From NCBI RefSeq assembly GCF_001428365.1, contig NZ_LMSH01000002.1, positions 824,874 through 888,873 on the forward strand: 64,000 nt of DNA. Reading direction: 5' to 3'. This document shows positions 15,680 through 26,580 of this stretch, in pieces. The notes under the pieces were generated by a model, which made no database searches, had not been told where the DNA came from, and saw only the letters and a list, made by a program, of their open reading frames with translations. Within the stretch, counting starts at the first letter, position 1. Every line of letters begins with the position of its first letter. The stretch comes from Arthrobacter sp. Soil763. Its GTDB lineage: Bacteria; Actinomycetota; Actinomycetes; Actinomycetales; Micrococcaceae. The position numbers and the translations under genes were made by a program.

Positions 15680-17483
15680 ACCGGCGGACGATTCCGGCCT
15701 GCCCGGTCCGGAGCCGCGCCAGTCCCTGCTGTTCCGCGCCCGGATCTGGAGCCGCCGGGCCCGGATCGTCACCGCCCGCGTGCTGCGGCTGGTGCGCACC
15801 GGGGCCACCCGGCTGCTGCCCGGCATCAGGTACCTGCTGCGCGCCGTGCACCGGCGCTGGCGGCGCTCCCTGCAGTTCCGCACCGTCCTGACCACCCTGA
15901 TGCTGGCGGTCGGTTCGTTCGCTGTAGTGGGCGCCTACCTGTCCAACCAGATCGCGCACAACCTCTTCCAGGAGCGCCTGGCCCAGGCCGAGTCCGAGAC
16001 CCGCTACAACGTCAAACAGGTCCAGGACACGTTCGACGGCGCCCAGGTCACCGACCAGTCCAGCGTCATCACCCTTGTCTACGACACGCTGAACGCCGTC
16101 GAGGGGCGCGGCTCGGTGATCCAGCGCCGCTACGTCTTCGAAGCCATGCCGGAACAGACCAAGCCGCGCAACCGGTGGGTCGAATCGCGGGCTTCCGACC
16201 AGCTCACCATCAGCGTCATTCCGCCCGAGCTGCGCAAAGCGGTGCAGGATTCTGGCAAGGACCAGTTCTGGGCCTCCACCGAATTCCCGGTGGGCACCGA
16301 GGACCGGCCCGGGATCGCGGTCGGCAACAAGGTGACCTTCAACGGCACGGTCTACGAGCTCTACCTGATCTACGACCTGAACACGGCGCAGAAGACGCTG
16401 GACGAGATCCAGAACGTCCTCTTCGCCGGCGCCGCCGCGCTGGCGCTGATGATCGGCGCCGTCGCCTGGTACGTCACCCGCAATGTCGTCAGCCCGGTCA
16501 GCCACGCCGCCGTCGTCTCCGAGAAGCTGGCGGCCGGCCAGCTGCAGGAGCGCATGGTGGTCAAGGGGGAGGACGAAGTCGCCCGGCTCGGTGCCTCCTT
16601 CAACCACATGGCAGCCAGCCTGCAGGAGCAGATCACCCAGCTGGCCACGCTGTCCCAGATGCAGCAGCGGTTCGTCTCCGACGTCTCGCATGAGCTGCGC
16701 ACACCGCTAACCACGGTCCGGATGGCCGCCGAGGTCCTCTACGACGCCCGCGACGACTTCGACCCGATCAACAAACGGTCCGCCGAGCTGCTCTACAACC
16801 AGGTGGAACGGTTCCAGTCGCTCCTGGCCGACCTGCTGGAGATATCCCGGTTCGACGCCGGCGTGGCGATGCTCGACGCGGAACCGACCGACATCGTCCA
16901 GCTCATCTCGCACGTGATCGAGGGTGTCGCCCCGGTGGCCGCCGAATACGGTTCGGAGGTGACCCTGAATGCCCCCGCCGGCAGCATCGTCGTCGAAATG
17001 GATGACCGGAGGATCGACCGGATCCTGCGGAACCTGGTCCTGAACGCGCTGGAGCACGGCGAAGGCCGTCCGGTGAACATCTCCGTGGCGGCCAACGACA
17101 CCGCCGTGGCGGTTGCCGTCAGGGACCACGGCATCGGCATGAGCGCCGCGGAAGCAGCCCGGGTCTTTGACCGTTTCTGGCGGGCCGACCCGGCCCGCGC
17201 CCGCACCACCGGCGGCAGCGGCCTGGGTCTTTCCATCGCCACCGAGGACACCAAACTGCACAATGGCTGGCTCCAGGCCTGGGGGGAGAAGGGCAGCGGC
17301 TCGAACTTCCGCCTGACCCTTCCGCTGCGCCGGGGTGAGACGATCACGCGGTCGCCGCTGCAGCTGGAACCGGCCGACGTCGGACCCGCAGGGGTCCTGA
17401 TGGAGCGCACCACACTGCTGGTGAACCAGCCCGCGACCGACCCCCGCCCGGCGTCCGCCGCGGGCGCTAAGGAGCAGCCATGA
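15651..17483 (+). CDS. mtrB: Sensor histidine kinase MtrB
   Basis: A 610-residue membrane kinase that phosphorylates MtrA. After an Arg-rich cytoplasmic segment comes a first helix (about residues 78-100, [15 protein letters not shown]), an external sensor domain, a second helix near residue 258-280, a HAMP linker, the HisKA box [13 protein letters not shown] with phospho-acceptor His347, and a HATPase domain with D-H-G-I-G-M and G-G-S-G-L-G-L-S. Start GTG 15651 overlaps mtrA by 29 bases; a second GTG is the next codon, so the exact first residue is uncertain. The end overlaps lpqB (ATGA, 17480-17483). Confidence 0.95.
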   Translation: MVSATKQVPEPADDSGLPGPEPRQSLLFRARIWSRRARIVTARVLRLVRTGATRLLPGIRYLLRAVHRRWRRSLQFRTVLTTLMLAVGSFAVVGAYLSNQIAHNLFQERLAQAESETRYNVKQVQDTFDGAQVTDQSSVITLVYDTLNAVEGRGSVIQRRYVFEAMPEQTKPRNRWVESRASDQLTISVIPPELRKAVQDSGKDQFWASTEFPVGTEDRPGIAVGNKVTFNGTVYELYLIYDLNTAQKTLDEIQNVLFAGAAALALMIGAVAWYVTRNVVSPVSHAAVVSEKLAAGQLQERMVVKGEDEVARLGASFNHMAASLQEQITQLATLSQMQQRFVSDVSHELRTPLTTVRMAAEVLYDARDDFDPINKRSAELLYNQVERFQSLLADLLEISRFDAGVAMLDAEPTDIVQLISHVIEGVAPVAAEYGSEVTLNAPAGSIVVEMDDRRIDRILRNLVLNALEHGEGRPVNISVAANDTAVAVAVRDHGIGMSAAEAARVFDRFWRADPARARTTGGSGLGLSIATEDTKLHNGWLQAWGEKGSGSNFRLTLPLRRGETITRSPLQLEPADVGPAGVLMERTTLLVNQPATDPRPASAAGAKEQP

Positions 17484-19195
17484 GCCGGACCCCGAAGCTG
17501 GCAGCGGTGACCGCGGCGCTCCTGGCGCTGGTGCTGCTGCTGGCCTCCTGCGCGCAGATCCCGCGTTCCGGGCCGGTCGGCAAAAGCACCGACGAGAGCG
17601 CTGGAAAACCCAACAACGCCCCGGTCTTCTTCCCGGTGGCCCCGCGTGCCGGGGCGGGGCCGGAAGCGGTCATCGAGGACTTCTACCTTGCCGGCAGCGG
17701 CTACGAGGACGACTACGCGGTGGCCCGCCAGTACCTCACCCAGGCGTCCTCGGTGAAGTGGAAGCCGGACCAGCGGGTGCTGGTCTTCCGCTCCGCCCGG
17801 GTGGTGCGTACCGCCGTCGAGAACGTCTACAACTACGAACTCGACCTCGCCTACTCCGTCGACGCCGACGGCATCGCCACCCCGATGCCGCCGGGATCGA
17901 AGGAAAACATCCCGGCCACGCTGACCAAGGTGGACGGGGAGTGGCGGATCGCCGAAATCCCGGACGGGACAGCGATTCCGGAGGAGACGTTCAAGGTCAT
18001 CTACGGCGCCTACCCGATCTACTTCTACGACCCCACCTTCACCTACGCGGTGCCGGACATGCGCTGGTTCATCAAGAAGAAGACGGTTAAGGCCATGGCC
18101 AGCGCCCTGCTCGGCGGCCCGGCCCCCTACCTGAAGGGCGCCGTCGTGAGCGCCTTCCCCTCGGGGATGAAGCTGGCCCGCGAATCGGTGCCCGTGGTCT
18201 CCGGCGCCGCGCAGGTGGACCTCACGGCAAAGGAACTCGTGGAAGCGTCGAACAAGGACCGGCTGCGGATGCAGACCCAGCTGGCCCTGACCTTCCGGAG
18301 CCAGCCCGACGTGATCAACGTCGAGCTGCGGGCCAACCAGGACCTGGTGCGGGTGGAGGATGACGGGTCGGTCCTGCCGCCGGTGCGGGACGAGGACGTG
18401 CCCGCGCACCAGATCGCCGTCAGTGACAATGACTTGGTCCGGGTGGAGAACAACAAGATCGGCCCGCTGCCGGACATGCGGTCCGTCAAGGCCCTCGTGC
18501 CCCGGCTGCCCGCCGAATCCCCGGTCTCCCAGGCGGCAGCGTTCCTCAGCGGCAACCGCACCACGCTCTACTCGATCGTGCCCGGCCAGCCGGCCCGCGC
18601 CCTCACCACGCGGGCCGCCCTGTCGAGGCCCTCGTTCGGGCGCTACGACTGGGTCTGGACCGCCGGGCCGGGCGGCAACGGAGCCACCCAGGTGCTGGCC
18701 TACCGGCCGGCCGGCGTCGCCCCGGGCGCGACTGTCCCCGCGGTGACCCTCACGCCGTCCTGGCTGGCCGGCCGGACCGTGAAGGAGTTCAGGGTTTCCC
18801 GGGAGGGGACCCGGGCCCTGGTCATTTCCGAACGCAACGGCAAGACCAGCGTGCAGGTCACCGGCATTGTCCGTAACGCCGACGGCACCCCCCGGGACCT
18901 CACCGCGCCGATCACCCTGCTCCCGGCCCGCGCCCCGGACCGGGGGGTCTGGGTCAACGACACCACCGTGGCGGTGATGAAGGCCTCCGAGAGCGGGAAC
19001 GTGACGCCCGAACTGCTGTCCCTGACCGCCGGCCAGCCGCAGCAACTGGCTCCTTGGCCCGGGCTGACGGCGCTGAGCGCCGGCAACGGGCCGCTGGAGA
19101 TCTACGGACAATCCGCGGAGGGAATCTTCCAGCGGGTTGGAAACGGCTGGTCGCAGCAGCTGAAGGGCGCCGTCGACCCGGCCTTCCCCGGCTGA
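17480..19195 (+). CDS. lpqB: Lipoprotein LpqB
   Basis: LpqB is the lipoprotein partner of MtrB that modulates MtrA signalling from outside the membrane. The 571-residue protein has a signal peptide with lipobox L-L-A-S-C near residue 24, a GerMN domain at roughly residues 185-305, and a C-terminal beta-propeller-like LpqB domain. The start ATG overlaps the mtrB stop and has AAGGAG six bases upstream. mtrA-mtrB-lpqB is a single operon. Confidence 0.95.
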   Translation: MSRTPKLAAVTAALLALVLLLASCAQIPRSGPVGKSTDESAGKPNNAPVFFPVAPRAGAGPEAVIEDFYLAGSGYEDDYAVARQYLTQASSVKWKPDQRVLVFRSARVVRTAVENVYNYELDLAYSVDADGIATPMPPGSKENIPATLTKVDGEWRIAEIPDGTAIPEETFKVIYGAYPIYFYDPTFTYAVPDMRWFIKKKTVKAMASALLGGPAPYLKGAVVSAFPSGMKLARESVPVVSGAAQVDLTAKELVEASNKDRLRMQTQLALTFRSQPDVINVELRANQDLVRVEDDGSVLPPVRDEDVPAHQIAVSDNDLVRVENNKIGPLPDMRSVKALVPRLPAESPVSQAAAFLSGNRTTLYSIVPGQPARALTTRAALSRPSFGRYDWVWTAGPGGNGATQVLAYRPAGVAPGATVPAVTLTPSWLAGRTVKEFRVSREGTRALVISERNGKTSVQVTGIVRNADGTPRDLTAPITLLPARAPDRGVWVNDTTVAVMKASESGNVTPELLSLTAGQPQQLAPWPGLTALSAGNGPLEIYGQSAEGIFQRVGNGWSQQLKGAVDPAFPG

Positions 19196-19275
19196 CGCGG
19201 GCTGCCCGCACCGGCCTGTCCACATAGCGGCCGGAACGCCTTCCGGGCCGGGCCAGCGGCGTCCAGCCTTGGAGA

Positions 19276-20178
19276 ATGGATTCCAGCGGCCGGCAAACGG
19301 CGAAACACCGCGGGGACTTCCGCCGCTGGCAGGCCCGCGCAGCGGACCGGGTGTCCACGGCCGCAGCGGAACTGCTCACCCTCGCCGTGCCGGTGGACTG
19401 CGTCTGCTGCGGGGCGGAGGACGCGGCCCTCTGCCACGGGTGTGCCCGCCGGGTCCGCCGGCTGACCGCCAGCCCCTTCCGCGCCGAATCCCGGGCCCCG
19501 GCGCTCATGGACATGGACGGCGCGGTGTTGCTGCCGGTGGTGGCTGCAGGCGTCTACCGCGGGGAGCTGGCCCGGTCACTTCTCTCCTTCAAGGCCCACG
19601 GCCAGGGGAGGCTGGCCGCTGAACTCGCCCCGGCGCTGGCCCGGGCCATCGCTGCGGCCGGCGGCCACGAAGAGACGCTGTTATTGGTGCCGGTGCCCAC
19701 CAGCGGCGCCGCTTTCCGCCGCCGCGGGTTCAGCCCGGTGCACCTGCTCCTGTCCCGGGCTAGCCGGAGCGGCGTCCTGCCGGGCACCGAAGTCGCCGGC
19801 GTGCTGCGCCTGGCCGGGCCTGCGGGGCGGTTCCGCGGCCGCCCGGCGGGGGGCTGGCCCGGCGGGCAGAAGGGCCTTGGCCGGGCCGCCCGGGCCAGGA
19901 GGGTCCGGGGTTCGATGCGGCTTACTAACGCCGGGCAGGCGGGCCTGGCCGGGGTGCCGTGCCTGCTCGTGGACGACGTCCTGACAACCGGTGCCACTTT
20001 GGCAGAGGCGGCCCGGGCCATCCGCGCCGGAGGCGGTGTGGTCCGCGGTGCGGCGGTCCTCGCCGCGACACGCCCGCCCGACCGCTCAGGTCCGCCCGCC
20101 TCAGCCCCGCCACCGCGGGACAGCCCGGCCGGGGAGAAAAAAATAAACCAAGAAAAGGTGAATAACGGGGGGCGATGA
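19276..20178 (+). CDS. ComF-family phosphoribosyltransferase-like protein
   Basis: A 300-residue protein of the ComF/GntX group. An N-terminal zinc-ribbon-like segment has C-V-C-C-G-A and C-H-G-C (residues 37-57). A type I phosphoribosyltransferase domain follows, with the PRPP-binding motif C-L-L-V-D-D-V-L-T-T-G-A-T-L near residue 232-245 and R-R-R-G-F-S-P-V-H-L as the usual F-R-x-R-G-F-N block. ComF proteins are linked to DNA uptake in competent bacteria but are widespread, so the job here is open. The last 25 residues are Lys/Asn-rich and unlike the rest. Only a weak ribosome site is seen. The position between lpqB and hpf matches mycobacterial gene order. Confidence 0.88.
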   Translation: MDSSGRQTAKHRGDFRRWQARAADRVSTAAAELLTLAVPVDCVCCGAEDAALCHGCARRVRRLTASPFRAESRAPALMDMDGAVLLPVVAAGVYRGELARSLLSFKAHGQGRLAAELAPALARAIAAAGGHEETLLLVPVPTSGAAFRRRGFSPVHLLLSRASRSGVLPGTEVAGVLRLAGPAGRFRGRPAGGWPGGQKGLGRAARARRVRGSMRLTNAGQAGLAGVPCLLVDDVLTTGATLAEAARAIRAGGGVVRGAAVLAATRPPDRSGPPASAPPPRDSPAGEKKINQEKVNNGGR

Positions 20179-20308
20179 ACTAACGTCGAACATGGGTACC
20201 AAGAACAGATGTACCTGTCGATAGCGGCTCGGAAAGGGGCTCGACTGTCCGTCAGACCAGCCCCCGGAAGTGCCGCCGTCGTGTCACCGAAGTCATTTGG
20301 AGGGCACC

Positions 20309-21028
20309 ATGGAGTTCATGATCAGCGGTCGTAACCTGACGGTCTCAGACCGGTTCCGCGAATACGCCGACGAAAAGATCTCGAAGATCGCATCACTGGG
20401 GGACAAGGTCCAGAGGGTGGACGCCAAGGTCACGAAGGAGACCAAGGCCCGGCAGACCGCAGAACTGCTCACAGTCGAGTTGACGGTCCTTGGACGCGGC
20501 CCCGTGATCCGTGCCGAAGCCAGTGCCGCGGACAAGTTCGCCGCGTTCGACCTGGCCTACAACAAACTTCTTGAACGGCTCCGCCGGGCCAAGGACCGCA
20601 AGAAGGTCCACCACGGCCGGCACACCCCCAAGTCCGTCACGGAGGCGACCGCAACGCTGGAGCCTGCCAGCACCAGCGAGCCCATCTACGAGGAGGCGAG
20701 CCACCCGCCGCAGCCCGAGCCGGCCGCCAAGTCGCCGTATGAGGTGGAGAACGACATCCCGGCCGGAGACTCGCCGGTGCTGATCCGCCGGAAGGTGTTT
20801 CCGGCGTCGTCCCTCACGCTCGACGACGCGGTGGACAACATGGAACTCGTCGGCCACGACTTCTACCTGTTCGTGGACAAGGAAACGAAGGCACCCTCGG
20901 TGGTCTACCGCCGCGAAGGCTGGACCTACGGCGTGATCAGCCTGGACCAGACCTGCGAGCCGGGCGCGGCTCCGCTGGAAGAGAAGATCATCGCCTATCG
21001 TTCTGAGGATGAGCCCGCCAGCGCCTGA
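20309..21028 (+). CDS. hpf: Ribosome hibernation-promoting factor, long form
   Basis: HPF binds the 30S decoding region and, in the long form, joins two 70S ribosomes into inactive 100S dimers during slow growth. The protein has an N-terminal S30AE/HPF domain (residues 1-105, M-E-F-M-I-S-G-R-N-L-T-V-S-D-R-F), a flexible acidic linker, and the C-terminal dimerisation domain (about residues 180-239, V-I-R-R-K-V-F-like at I-R-R-K-V-F-P, ending in a Y-R-R-x-G-W-T-Y-G-V-I block). ATG 20309 has GGAGGG four bases upstream; ATG 20318 has better spacing and is an alternative. The 130-base leader holds two small dyads (20195-20215 and 20236-20264) that could be regulatory. Confidence 0.94.
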   Translation: MEFMISGRNLTVSDRFREYADEKISKIASLGDKVQRVDAKVTKETKARQTAELLTVELTVLGRGPVIRAEASAADKFAAFDLAYNKLLERLRRAKDRKKVHHGRHTPKSVTEATATLEPASTSEPIYEEASHPPQPEPAAKSPYEVENDIPAGDSPVLIRRKVFPASSLTLDDAVDNMELVGHDFYLFVDKETKAPSVVYRREGWTYGVISLDQTCEPGAAPLEEKIIAYRSEDEPASA

Positions 21029-21057
21029 GCCGGCGACCGCCCGAAGAAGGGAATGAA

Positions 21058-22293
21058 GTGCCCGCATCGCTGAGCCTCCGGCAGGCGCGGCGGATCGCAC
21101 TGGCAGCCCAGGGATTGGACAAGGTCCGGCCCGCCGCACCCGTGAGCGCACGGGCGGTGGGCCGGACCTTTGCCCGCCTCCAGCTGGTCCAGATCGATTC
21201 CGTCAACGTGCTCTCGCGCAGCCACTACCTGCCGTTCTTTTCACGGCTCGGCAACTACGACCGCGACATCCTGCACCGCATGGCCGGGACCCACCCCCGG
21301 CGCATGATGGAGTACTGGGCCCATGAGGCCAGCTTCATCCGGCCCGAACACTTCCAGGACCTGCTGCTGTGGCAGAACCGCACCTGGGTCGGCGCCCACG
21401 CGATGGATCCGGAGCTGCGCGGCGATGTGGCGCGCCGGGTGCTGGAAGCGCTGTCCGCCGGGCGGCCGCTGACCGCCGCCGAGCTCACGGCCCGCCTCGG
21501 ACACGTCGAGGCCCGGACGACGGAAAACTGGGGGTGGAACTGGAACGCCGTCAAGCGGGTCCTGGAGCACCTCTTCGAGGAGGGGCTCGTGACGGCCGCC
21601 TCCCGCACAGGTTCGTTCGAACGCCGCTACACGCTGACCTCCCGGGTGCTGGCCACCCCGGCCCCGTCCTCCCAGGACCCTGCCGCCCGGGAGCCGGACG
21701 CTGCCGCCGCGATGGTGCGGCTCATTGACGCCGCCGCGCAGGCCCACGGGATCGGCACCGTGCGCTGCTTCGCGGACTATTTCCGCACCCCGGTGCGTGC
21801 CGCTGCCGCCGCGGTGGACGAGCTCGTGGCCAGCGGCCGGCTCGAACCGGTGACGGTGGACGGCTGGAACCGGCCGCTCTACCGCCACGCCGAGGCGAGG
21901 ATGCCGCGTGCCGCCAACGGCCGGGCGCTGCTAAGCCCGTTCGATTCCCTGGTCTTCGAACGCCGCCGGCTGGAAGAACTGTTCGGCTTCCACTACCGGA
22001 TCGAGATCTACACCCCCGAGCCCCGGCGCCGCTACGGCTACTACGTGCTGCCGTTCCTGCTGGGCGAGGACATCGTGGCACGCGTGGACCTGAAAGCGGA
22101 CCGGGCAGCCGGCACCCTGCTGGCCAGGGCGAGCCACGCCGAGCCCGGCGCGCCGGCGGATACCGCCGTCGAACTCGCCGCGGAACTGCAGCTCATGGCA
22201 GAGTGGTTGGAACTGGAACGGGTCGTCGTGGCACCGGCCGGCGACCTGGCTCCGGCGCTGGGGCAGGCCGTGGCAGGGCTGCCCCCGCTCTGA
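21058..22293 (+). CDS. Winged-helix DNA glycosylase, YcaQ/AlkZ (HTH_42) family
   Basis: The 411-residue protein belongs to the HTH_42 superfamily, whose studied members (YcaQ/AlkX, AlkZ) remove alkylated bases and can unhook interstrand crosslinks. The catalytic Q-x-D of the YcaQ branch is visible as V-Q-I-D-S-V-N near residue 40, followed by L-S-R-S-H-Y-L-P-F-F-S-R-L-G-N-Y-D. The later H-E-A-S-F-I-R block and the C-terminal F-D-S-L-V-F-E-R-R-R-L-E-E-L-F-G-F also fit. Start GTG 21058 has GAAGGGA nearby. It lies 29 bases after hpf and 84 bases before secA; in the mycobacterial order hpf and secA are not separated by such a gene. Confidence 0.85.
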   Translation: MPASLSLRQARRIALAAQGLDKVRPAAPVSARAVGRTFARLQLVQIDSVNVLSRSHYLPFFSRLGNYDRDILHRMAGTHPRRMMEYWAHEASFIRPEHFQDLLLWQNRTWVGAHAMDPELRGDVARRVLEALSAGRPLTAAELTARLGHVEARTTENWGWNWNAVKRVLEHLFEEGLVTAASRTGSFERRYTLTSRVLATPAPSSQDPAAREPDAAAAMVRLIDAAAQAHGIGTVRCFADYFRTPVRAAAAAVDELVASGRLEPVTVDGWNRPLYRHAEARMPRAANGRALLSPFDSLVFERRRLEELFGFHYRIEIYTPEPRRRYGYYVLPFLLGEDIVARVDLKADRAAGTLLARASHAEPGAPADTAVELAAELQLMAEWLELERVVVAPAGDLAPALGQAVAGLPPL

Positions 22294-22327
22294 GGGAACG
22301 GGCGCGGCCGGCCGTGCGTCTCTCCCG

Positions 22328-22333
22328 TAGACT
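22328..22333 (+). promoter_or_regulatory. Candidate -10 element TAGACT of secA
   Basis: TAGACT lies about 45 bases before the secA GTG, in the short gap after the glycosylase gene. No convincing -35 is seen at 17 bases. A Shine-Dalgarno GGGAG at 22364-22368 lies nine bases before the start codon. Confidence 0.4.
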
Positions 22334-22377
22334 AAACACGCCGGAATTCGGCAGCTGGAGACTGGGAGCAATTTCAC

Positions 22378-25113
22378 GTGGCATCACTTATTGAAAAACT
22401 TCTCCGTACGGGTGACAAAAAGACCCTGCGGCGACTGCGGAACTACGCCGATTCCATCAATGCCCTTGAAAGCTCCTTCAAGACCTTCACCGACGCCGAA
22501 CTGCGGGAAGAAACCGACCGCCTGCGGGCGCGGCACGGCGACGGCGAGACGCTCGACGACCTGCTGCCCGAGGCGTTCGCCGCGGTGCGCGAAGCGTCCT
22601 CCCGCACGCTCGGGATGCGGCACTTCGATGTCCAGCTGATGGGCGGCGCCGCCCTGCACCTGGGCAACATCGCCGAAATGAAAACCGGTGAAGGCAAGAC
22701 CCTGGTGGCCACCGCTCCGGCCTACCTCAACGCCCTCACCGGCAAGGGCGTCCACGTCATCACGGTCAACGACTACCTGGCCGAATACCAGTCCGACCTG
22801 ATGGGCCGTGTCTACCGCTTCCTGGGCCTGAGCAGCGGGTGCATCCTCTCCAACCAGGACCCGGCCGTCCGGCGCGAACAGTACGCCTCGGACATCACCT
22901 ACGGCACAAACAACGAATTCGGCTTCGACTACCTGCGCGACAACATGGCGTGGGACAAGTCCGAGCTGGTCCAGCGCGGCCACAACTTCGCCATCGTCGA
23001 TGAAGTCGACTCCATCCTGATCGACGAGGCCCGCACCCCGCTGATCATCTCCGGCCCCGCGCAGGGCGACACCAACCGCTGGTACAGCGAGTTCGCCAAG
23101 GTGGTCCTGCGGCTGCAGCCCGAGACGGACTACGAGGTCGACGAGAAGAAGCGCACCGTCGGCGTCCTCGAAGCCGGCATCGAGAAGGTCGAGGACTACC
23201 TCGGCATCCACAACCTCTACGAGTCCGCGAACACGCCGCTGATCGGCTTCCTGAACAACGCCATCAAGGCCAAGGAACTCTTCAAGCGGGACAAGGACTA
23301 CGTCATCCTCGACGGCGAGGTGCTGATCGTCGACGAGCACACCGGCCGCATCCTCGCCGGACGGCGCTACAACGAGGGCATGCACCAGGCGATCGAGGCC
23401 AAGGAAGGCGTCGAGATCAAGGCCGAGAACCAGACTCTCGCCACGGTCACGCTGCAGAACTACTTCCGCATGTACGACAAGCTGGCGGGCATGACCGGCA
23501 CCGCCGAGACCGAAGCCGCCGAGTTCATGAGCACCTACAAGCTCGGCGTCGTCGCCATCCCGACCAACCGGGACATGCAGCGCATCGACCAGCCGGACCT
23601 CGTCTACAAGAACGAGACCGTCAAGTTCGACGCCGTCGTGCGGGACGTCGCCGAGCGGCACGAAAAGGGCCAGCCGGTCCTGGTCGGCACCACCAGCGTG
23701 GAGAAGAGCGAATACCTGTCCCGGCTGCTGGCCAAGGAAGGCATCCGCCACGAGGTCCTGAACGCCAAGAACCATGCCCGCGAAGCGTCCATCGTCGCGC
23801 AGGCCGGCCGCAAGGGCGCCGTGACGGTCGCGACCAACATGGCCGGCCGCGGCACCGACATCATGCTTGGCGGCAACGCCGAATTCACCGCCGTGGCCGA
23901 GCTCGCCAAGCGCGGCCTCGACCCGGAGGAGAACTCCGAGGAGTACGAGGCCGCCTGGCCCGACGCCTTCGAGGCGGCCAAGCAGTCCGTCAAGGACGAG
24001 CACGAGGAAGTCCTTGGCCTCGGCGGCCTGTACGTCCTCGGCACCGAACGGCACGAGTCCCGCCGGATCGACAACCAGCTGCGCGGCCGCTCCGGCCGCC
24101 AGGGTGACCCGGGCGAATCCCGCTTCTACCTCTCACTGACCGATGACCTGATGCGCCTGTTCAACTCCGGTGCCGCCGAACGGCTGATGAACAGCTCGGT
24201 GCCCGACGACGTCGCGCTGGAATCGAAGCTGGTCTCCCGCGCCATCGCCTCGGCGCAGGGCCAGGTCGAGGGCCGCAACGCCGAACAGCGCAAAAACGTC
24301 CTGAAGTACGACGACGTCCTGAACCGCCAGCGCGAGGCGATCTACGGCGACCGCCGCCGGATCCTCGAAGGCGATGACCTGCACGAGAAGGTCCAGTACT
24401 TCATCGAGGACACGATCACCGCGTTCATCGACGAGGCCACGGCCGAGGGCACCGGCGACGACTGGGACTTCAACGTGCTTTGGACCAACCTGAAGACGCT
24501 GTACCCCGTGAGCTTCTCGCCCCGCGACGTAATCGACGAGGCCGGCGGCAAGTCCCGGATCACGGCCGAGTTCCTGAAGGAGGAGATCCTCTCCGACGCC
24601 CGCCTGGCCTACCAGGCGCGGGAGGAGATGATCGGCTCCGAGAGCATGCGGGAGCTTGAACGCCGTGTGGTCCTGTCCGTGATCGGGCGCAAGTGGCAGG
24701 AACACCTCTACGAGATGGACTATCTCAAGGAGGGCATCGGCCTGCGCGCGATGGCCCAGCGCGACCCCCTGGTCGAGTACCAGCGCGAGGGCTTCATCAT
24801 GTTCCAGGCCATGATGGAAGCGATCCGGGAGGAGAGCGTCGGTTTCCTGTACAACCTGGAGGTGGAGGTGACCCCGGCGGAGGACGTCGTGGTGGCCGAC
24901 GCCGACGGCGGGCACACCGAACACCACGAACCGCAGGTCCACGCCGCCGGGCTGGAAGCGCCGGAGAAGCCCGCGCAACTGCAGTACACGGCACCTGGCG
25001 AGGACGGCGCGGCGCAGACCCGGGTCGAGGCCAAGTCCTCGGGACGGTCCGGCAACCCGGCCAAGGCCGCGCAGGAACAGCCGCGGCGGGCCGCCAAGAA
25101 GAAGCGCCGCTAG
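22378..25113 (+). CDS. secA: Preprotein translocase ATPase SecA
   Basis: SecA drives unfolded proteins through SecYEG at the membrane, at the cost of ATP. The 911-residue length and all core motifs are normal: Walker A M-K-T-G-E-G-K-T with Lys107, the V-N-D-Y-L-A block, the DEAD-like [16 protein letters not shown], the preprotein-binding insertion, and the second nucleotide domain with [11 protein letters not shown] and [11 protein letters not shown]. The C-terminus ends in Lys/Arg (A-A-K-K-K-R-R) and lacks the zinc-binding Cys cluster used for SecB binding, as in other actinobacterial SecA1. Start GTG has GGGAG nine bases upstream. A strong terminator follows. Confidence 0.98.
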   Translation: MASLIEKLLRTGDKKTLRRLRNYADSINALESSFKTFTDAELREETDRLRARHGDGETLDDLLPEAFAAVREASSRTLGMRHFDVQLMGGAALHLGNIAEMKTGEGKTLVATAPAYLNALTGKGVHVITVNDYLAEYQSDLMGRVYRFLGLSSGCILSNQDPAVRREQYASDITYGTNNEFGFDYLRDNMAWDKSELVQRGHNFAIVDEVDSILIDEARTPLIISGPAQGDTNRWYSEFAKVVLRLQPETDYEVDEKKRTVGVLEAGIEKVEDYLGIHNLYESANTPLIGFLNNAIKAKELFKRDKDYVILDGEVLIVDEHTGRILAGRRYNEGMHQAIEAKEGVEIKAENQTLATVTLQNYFRMYDKLAGMTGTAETEAAEFMSTYKLGVVAIPTNRDMQRIDQPDLVYKNETVKFDAVVRDVAERHEKGQPVLVGTTSVEKSEYLSRLLAKEGIRHEVLNAKNHAREASIVAQAGRKGAVTVATNMAGRGTDIMLGGNAEFTAVAELAKRGLDPEENSEEYEAAWPDAFEAAKQSVKDEHEEVLGLGGLYVLGTERHESRRIDNQLRGRSGRQGDPGESRFYLSLTDDLMRLFNSGAAERLMNSSVPDDVALESKLVSRAIASAQGQVEGRNAEQRKNVLKYDDVLNRQREAIYGDRRRILEGDDLHEKVQYFIEDTITAFIDEATAEGTGDDWDFNVLWTNLKTLYPVSFSPRDVIDEAGGKSRITAEFLKEEILSDARLAYQAREEMIGSESMRELERRVVLSVIGRKWQEHLYEMDYLKEGIGLRAMAQRDPLVEYQREGFIMFQAMMEAIREESVGFLYNLEVEVTPAEDVVVADADGGHTEHHEPQVHAAGLEAPEKPAQLQYTAPGEDGAAQTRVEAKSSGRSGNPAKAAQEQPRRAAKKKRR

Positions 25114-25123
25114 CGATCGGGTA

Positions 25124-25167
25124 CAAACAGGCAGGGCCGGAACATCAGTTCCGGCCCTGCCTGTTTG
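25124..25167. terminator. Perfect 20-bp hairpin after secA, probably bidirectional
   Basis: Arms 25124-25143 and 25148-25167 pair over 20 bases around a 4-base loop. The stem begins CAAACAGG and ends CCTGTTTG, giving a short T tract within the 3' arm on both strands. It lies ten bases after secA and 73 bases after the end of the convergent Rv3235-like gene, so it should stop transcription from both sides. Confidence 0.9.
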
Positions 25168-25239
25168 CGTCTTCCTCCCTTCCTCGCGGTTCGTGCCAGG
25201 TGCGGCGCGCGGCGCGCAGCCCCCGCCGCGCGCCGCCGT

Positions 25240-25665
25240 TCACCCGATCTCGAGCACGGTGACCCGCCAGACCTGCCGGCTGCGCTCAAGCCGCAGCGCC
25301 ACCGCCCGGACGCGGAGTTCATCCGCCACCACCGCGCTGGCCTCGTAGACATCCTCGGACACCCGGCAGGCGCGGACTGAGCGCACCGTCGGGTTCCGGT
25401 GCAGCCGCCCCGCCGTCGGCGAGGTGCCCGAAGCGACCCGGCGGGTCAGCGCCGCCCGGTGCTGCAGGGCCGCCAGGCAGTGCTCGTCGAGTCTGCGCGC
25501 AAGCTGCTGGACCGGGCGGGTGCCGGCCAGGACCTCTACGGCCGCCTGTACCGTGGACCGCGAGATCGCACAGACCTCCCGGTCCAGGTCCACCACCTGG
25601 AGGTGGGGCGCCGCCGGGCGCACGGGGACAACTCCTGCTGCATGGATACCGGGAGTGACGCTCAT
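25240..25665 (-). CDS. Rv3235-family protein (DUF6459-like)
   Basis: A 141-residue Ala/Arg/Val-rich soluble protein. It resembles the small Rv3235-type proteins that actinobacteria encode close to secA; the pattern R-R-L-D-E-H-C-L-A-A-L-Q-H-R-A-A-L-T-R-R and the following beta-rich C-terminal part (V-R-S-V-R-A-C-R-V-S-E-D-V-Y-E-A-S-A-V-V) fit. No catalytic residues can be named. It is read in the same direction as the LysM gene that precedes it by 56 bases, so the two may be one transcript that ends at the shared terminator. Confidence 0.75.
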   Translation of the reverse strand: MSVTPGIHAAGVVPVRPAAPHLQVVDLDREVCAISRSTVQAAVEVLAGTRPVQQLARRLDEHCLAALQHRAALTRRVASGTSPTAGRLHRNPTVRSVRACRVSEDVYEASAVVADELRVRAVALRLERSRQVWRVTVLEIG

Positions 25666-25721
25666 GGGATTTCCTCGCTGTTGCCGGGCTGAGGGTCCTG
25701 GCGGACCCGGGGACGGGTGGA

Positions 25722-26528
25722 TCAGGGGTGAAAGGGCAGCCGAAGGATCTGGCCGGGGAGCAGCAGCGAAGGATCGTTGCCGATGGTCTCCCGGTTTGCG
25801 GCGTACAGCCGGGGCCAGGCCAGGGCGATGTCGACGTCGGACGCCAGCGGACCCAGCGCGGCCGCGCTAATACTCCACAGCGAATCCCCCTCCCGCACGG
25901 CGATCTCCGCTGTTCCGTTCGTCGGCAGGGGAGTGCGCCGCGGCACCGGTGCCAGGCCGGCCGCGTCGACCGGGGACCGGGCGGGAATCCAGTGCGGGTC
26001 CACGCCGATGCCTGGCCCTGCGTTGCCGGGCGCCGGAGGCGCCGGTTGCGGGGTGGGAGTTCCCGCCGCTGCCGGCCCGGTGCCGGGGACTCGCAGGGCT
26101 GCAACGGCGGGCGGGGGAGGGGCGGCAGGGCCGGCCGTTCCGGTCCCGGCGTGGGCCAGCGGTGCCGTGGCCAGCTGGAGGCCGACGGCGGCGAGTGCCA
26201 GCCGGCGCATGAACGCCGGGGTGAACCTGCCGGTCGCGGCGGCGGCGGCCGTGCTGCCGCGGCGGTCGAGCACCGCCGCCGCCAGGGCGATCGTGAAGGA
26301 CAACGCCCACCAGACGACAAGGATCAGGCCCGCGGCGTTCGCGGCGAGGCCGAGGTGTTCCTCGAAGCTCAGGCCCTGCCGCCGCACCGCCGAGGGCTGC
26401 AGGCGCCGGGCCAGCTGGGCGCCGGAGCCAGCGAGGAATATCCCGGCAACCATGATCAGCGCAGCCGTGGCGGCGTCTGCCCGCAGCAGCCGCCGGCGTC
26501 CGGCGCCAGATCCGCTGTTAATCCCCAT
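25722..26528 (-). CDS. LysM-domain membrane protein
   Basis: A 268-residue protein with membrane helices near residues 18-40 and 65-90 (L-I-L-V-V-W-W-A-L-S-F-T-I-A-L), a third hydrophobic stretch near residue 110-130, a Pro/Ala-rich linker, and a C-terminal LysM domain (about residues 205-268, V-R-E-G-D-S-L-W-S-I-S-A ... L-L-P-G-Q-I-L-R-L-P). LysM binds N-acetylglucosamine polymers such as peptidoglycan, so the protein probably links membrane and wall. I chose ATG 26528 (M-G-I-N-S-G) because AAAGAGG lies about five bases upstream; 24 further codons are open before it. It is divergent from the 26722 gene across a phased repeat. Confidence 0.85.
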   Translation of the reverse strand: MGINSGSGAGRRRLLRADAATAALIMVAGIFLAGSGAQLARRLQPSAVRRQGLSFEEHLGLAANAAGLILVVWWALSFTIALAAAVLDRRGSTAAAAATGRFTPAFMRRLALAAVGLQLATAPLAHAGTGTAGPAAPPPPAVAALRVPGTGPAAAGTPTPQPAPPAPGNAGPGIGVDPHWIPARSPVDAAGLAPVPRRTPLPTNGTAEIAVREGDSLWSISAAALGPLASDVDIALAWPRLYAANRETIGNDPSLLLPGQILRLPFHP

Positions 26529-26580
26529 GCCCGCCTCTTTCCCATCTACCGGCGGACGTAGAAACCGTTCACCGTTTGCA

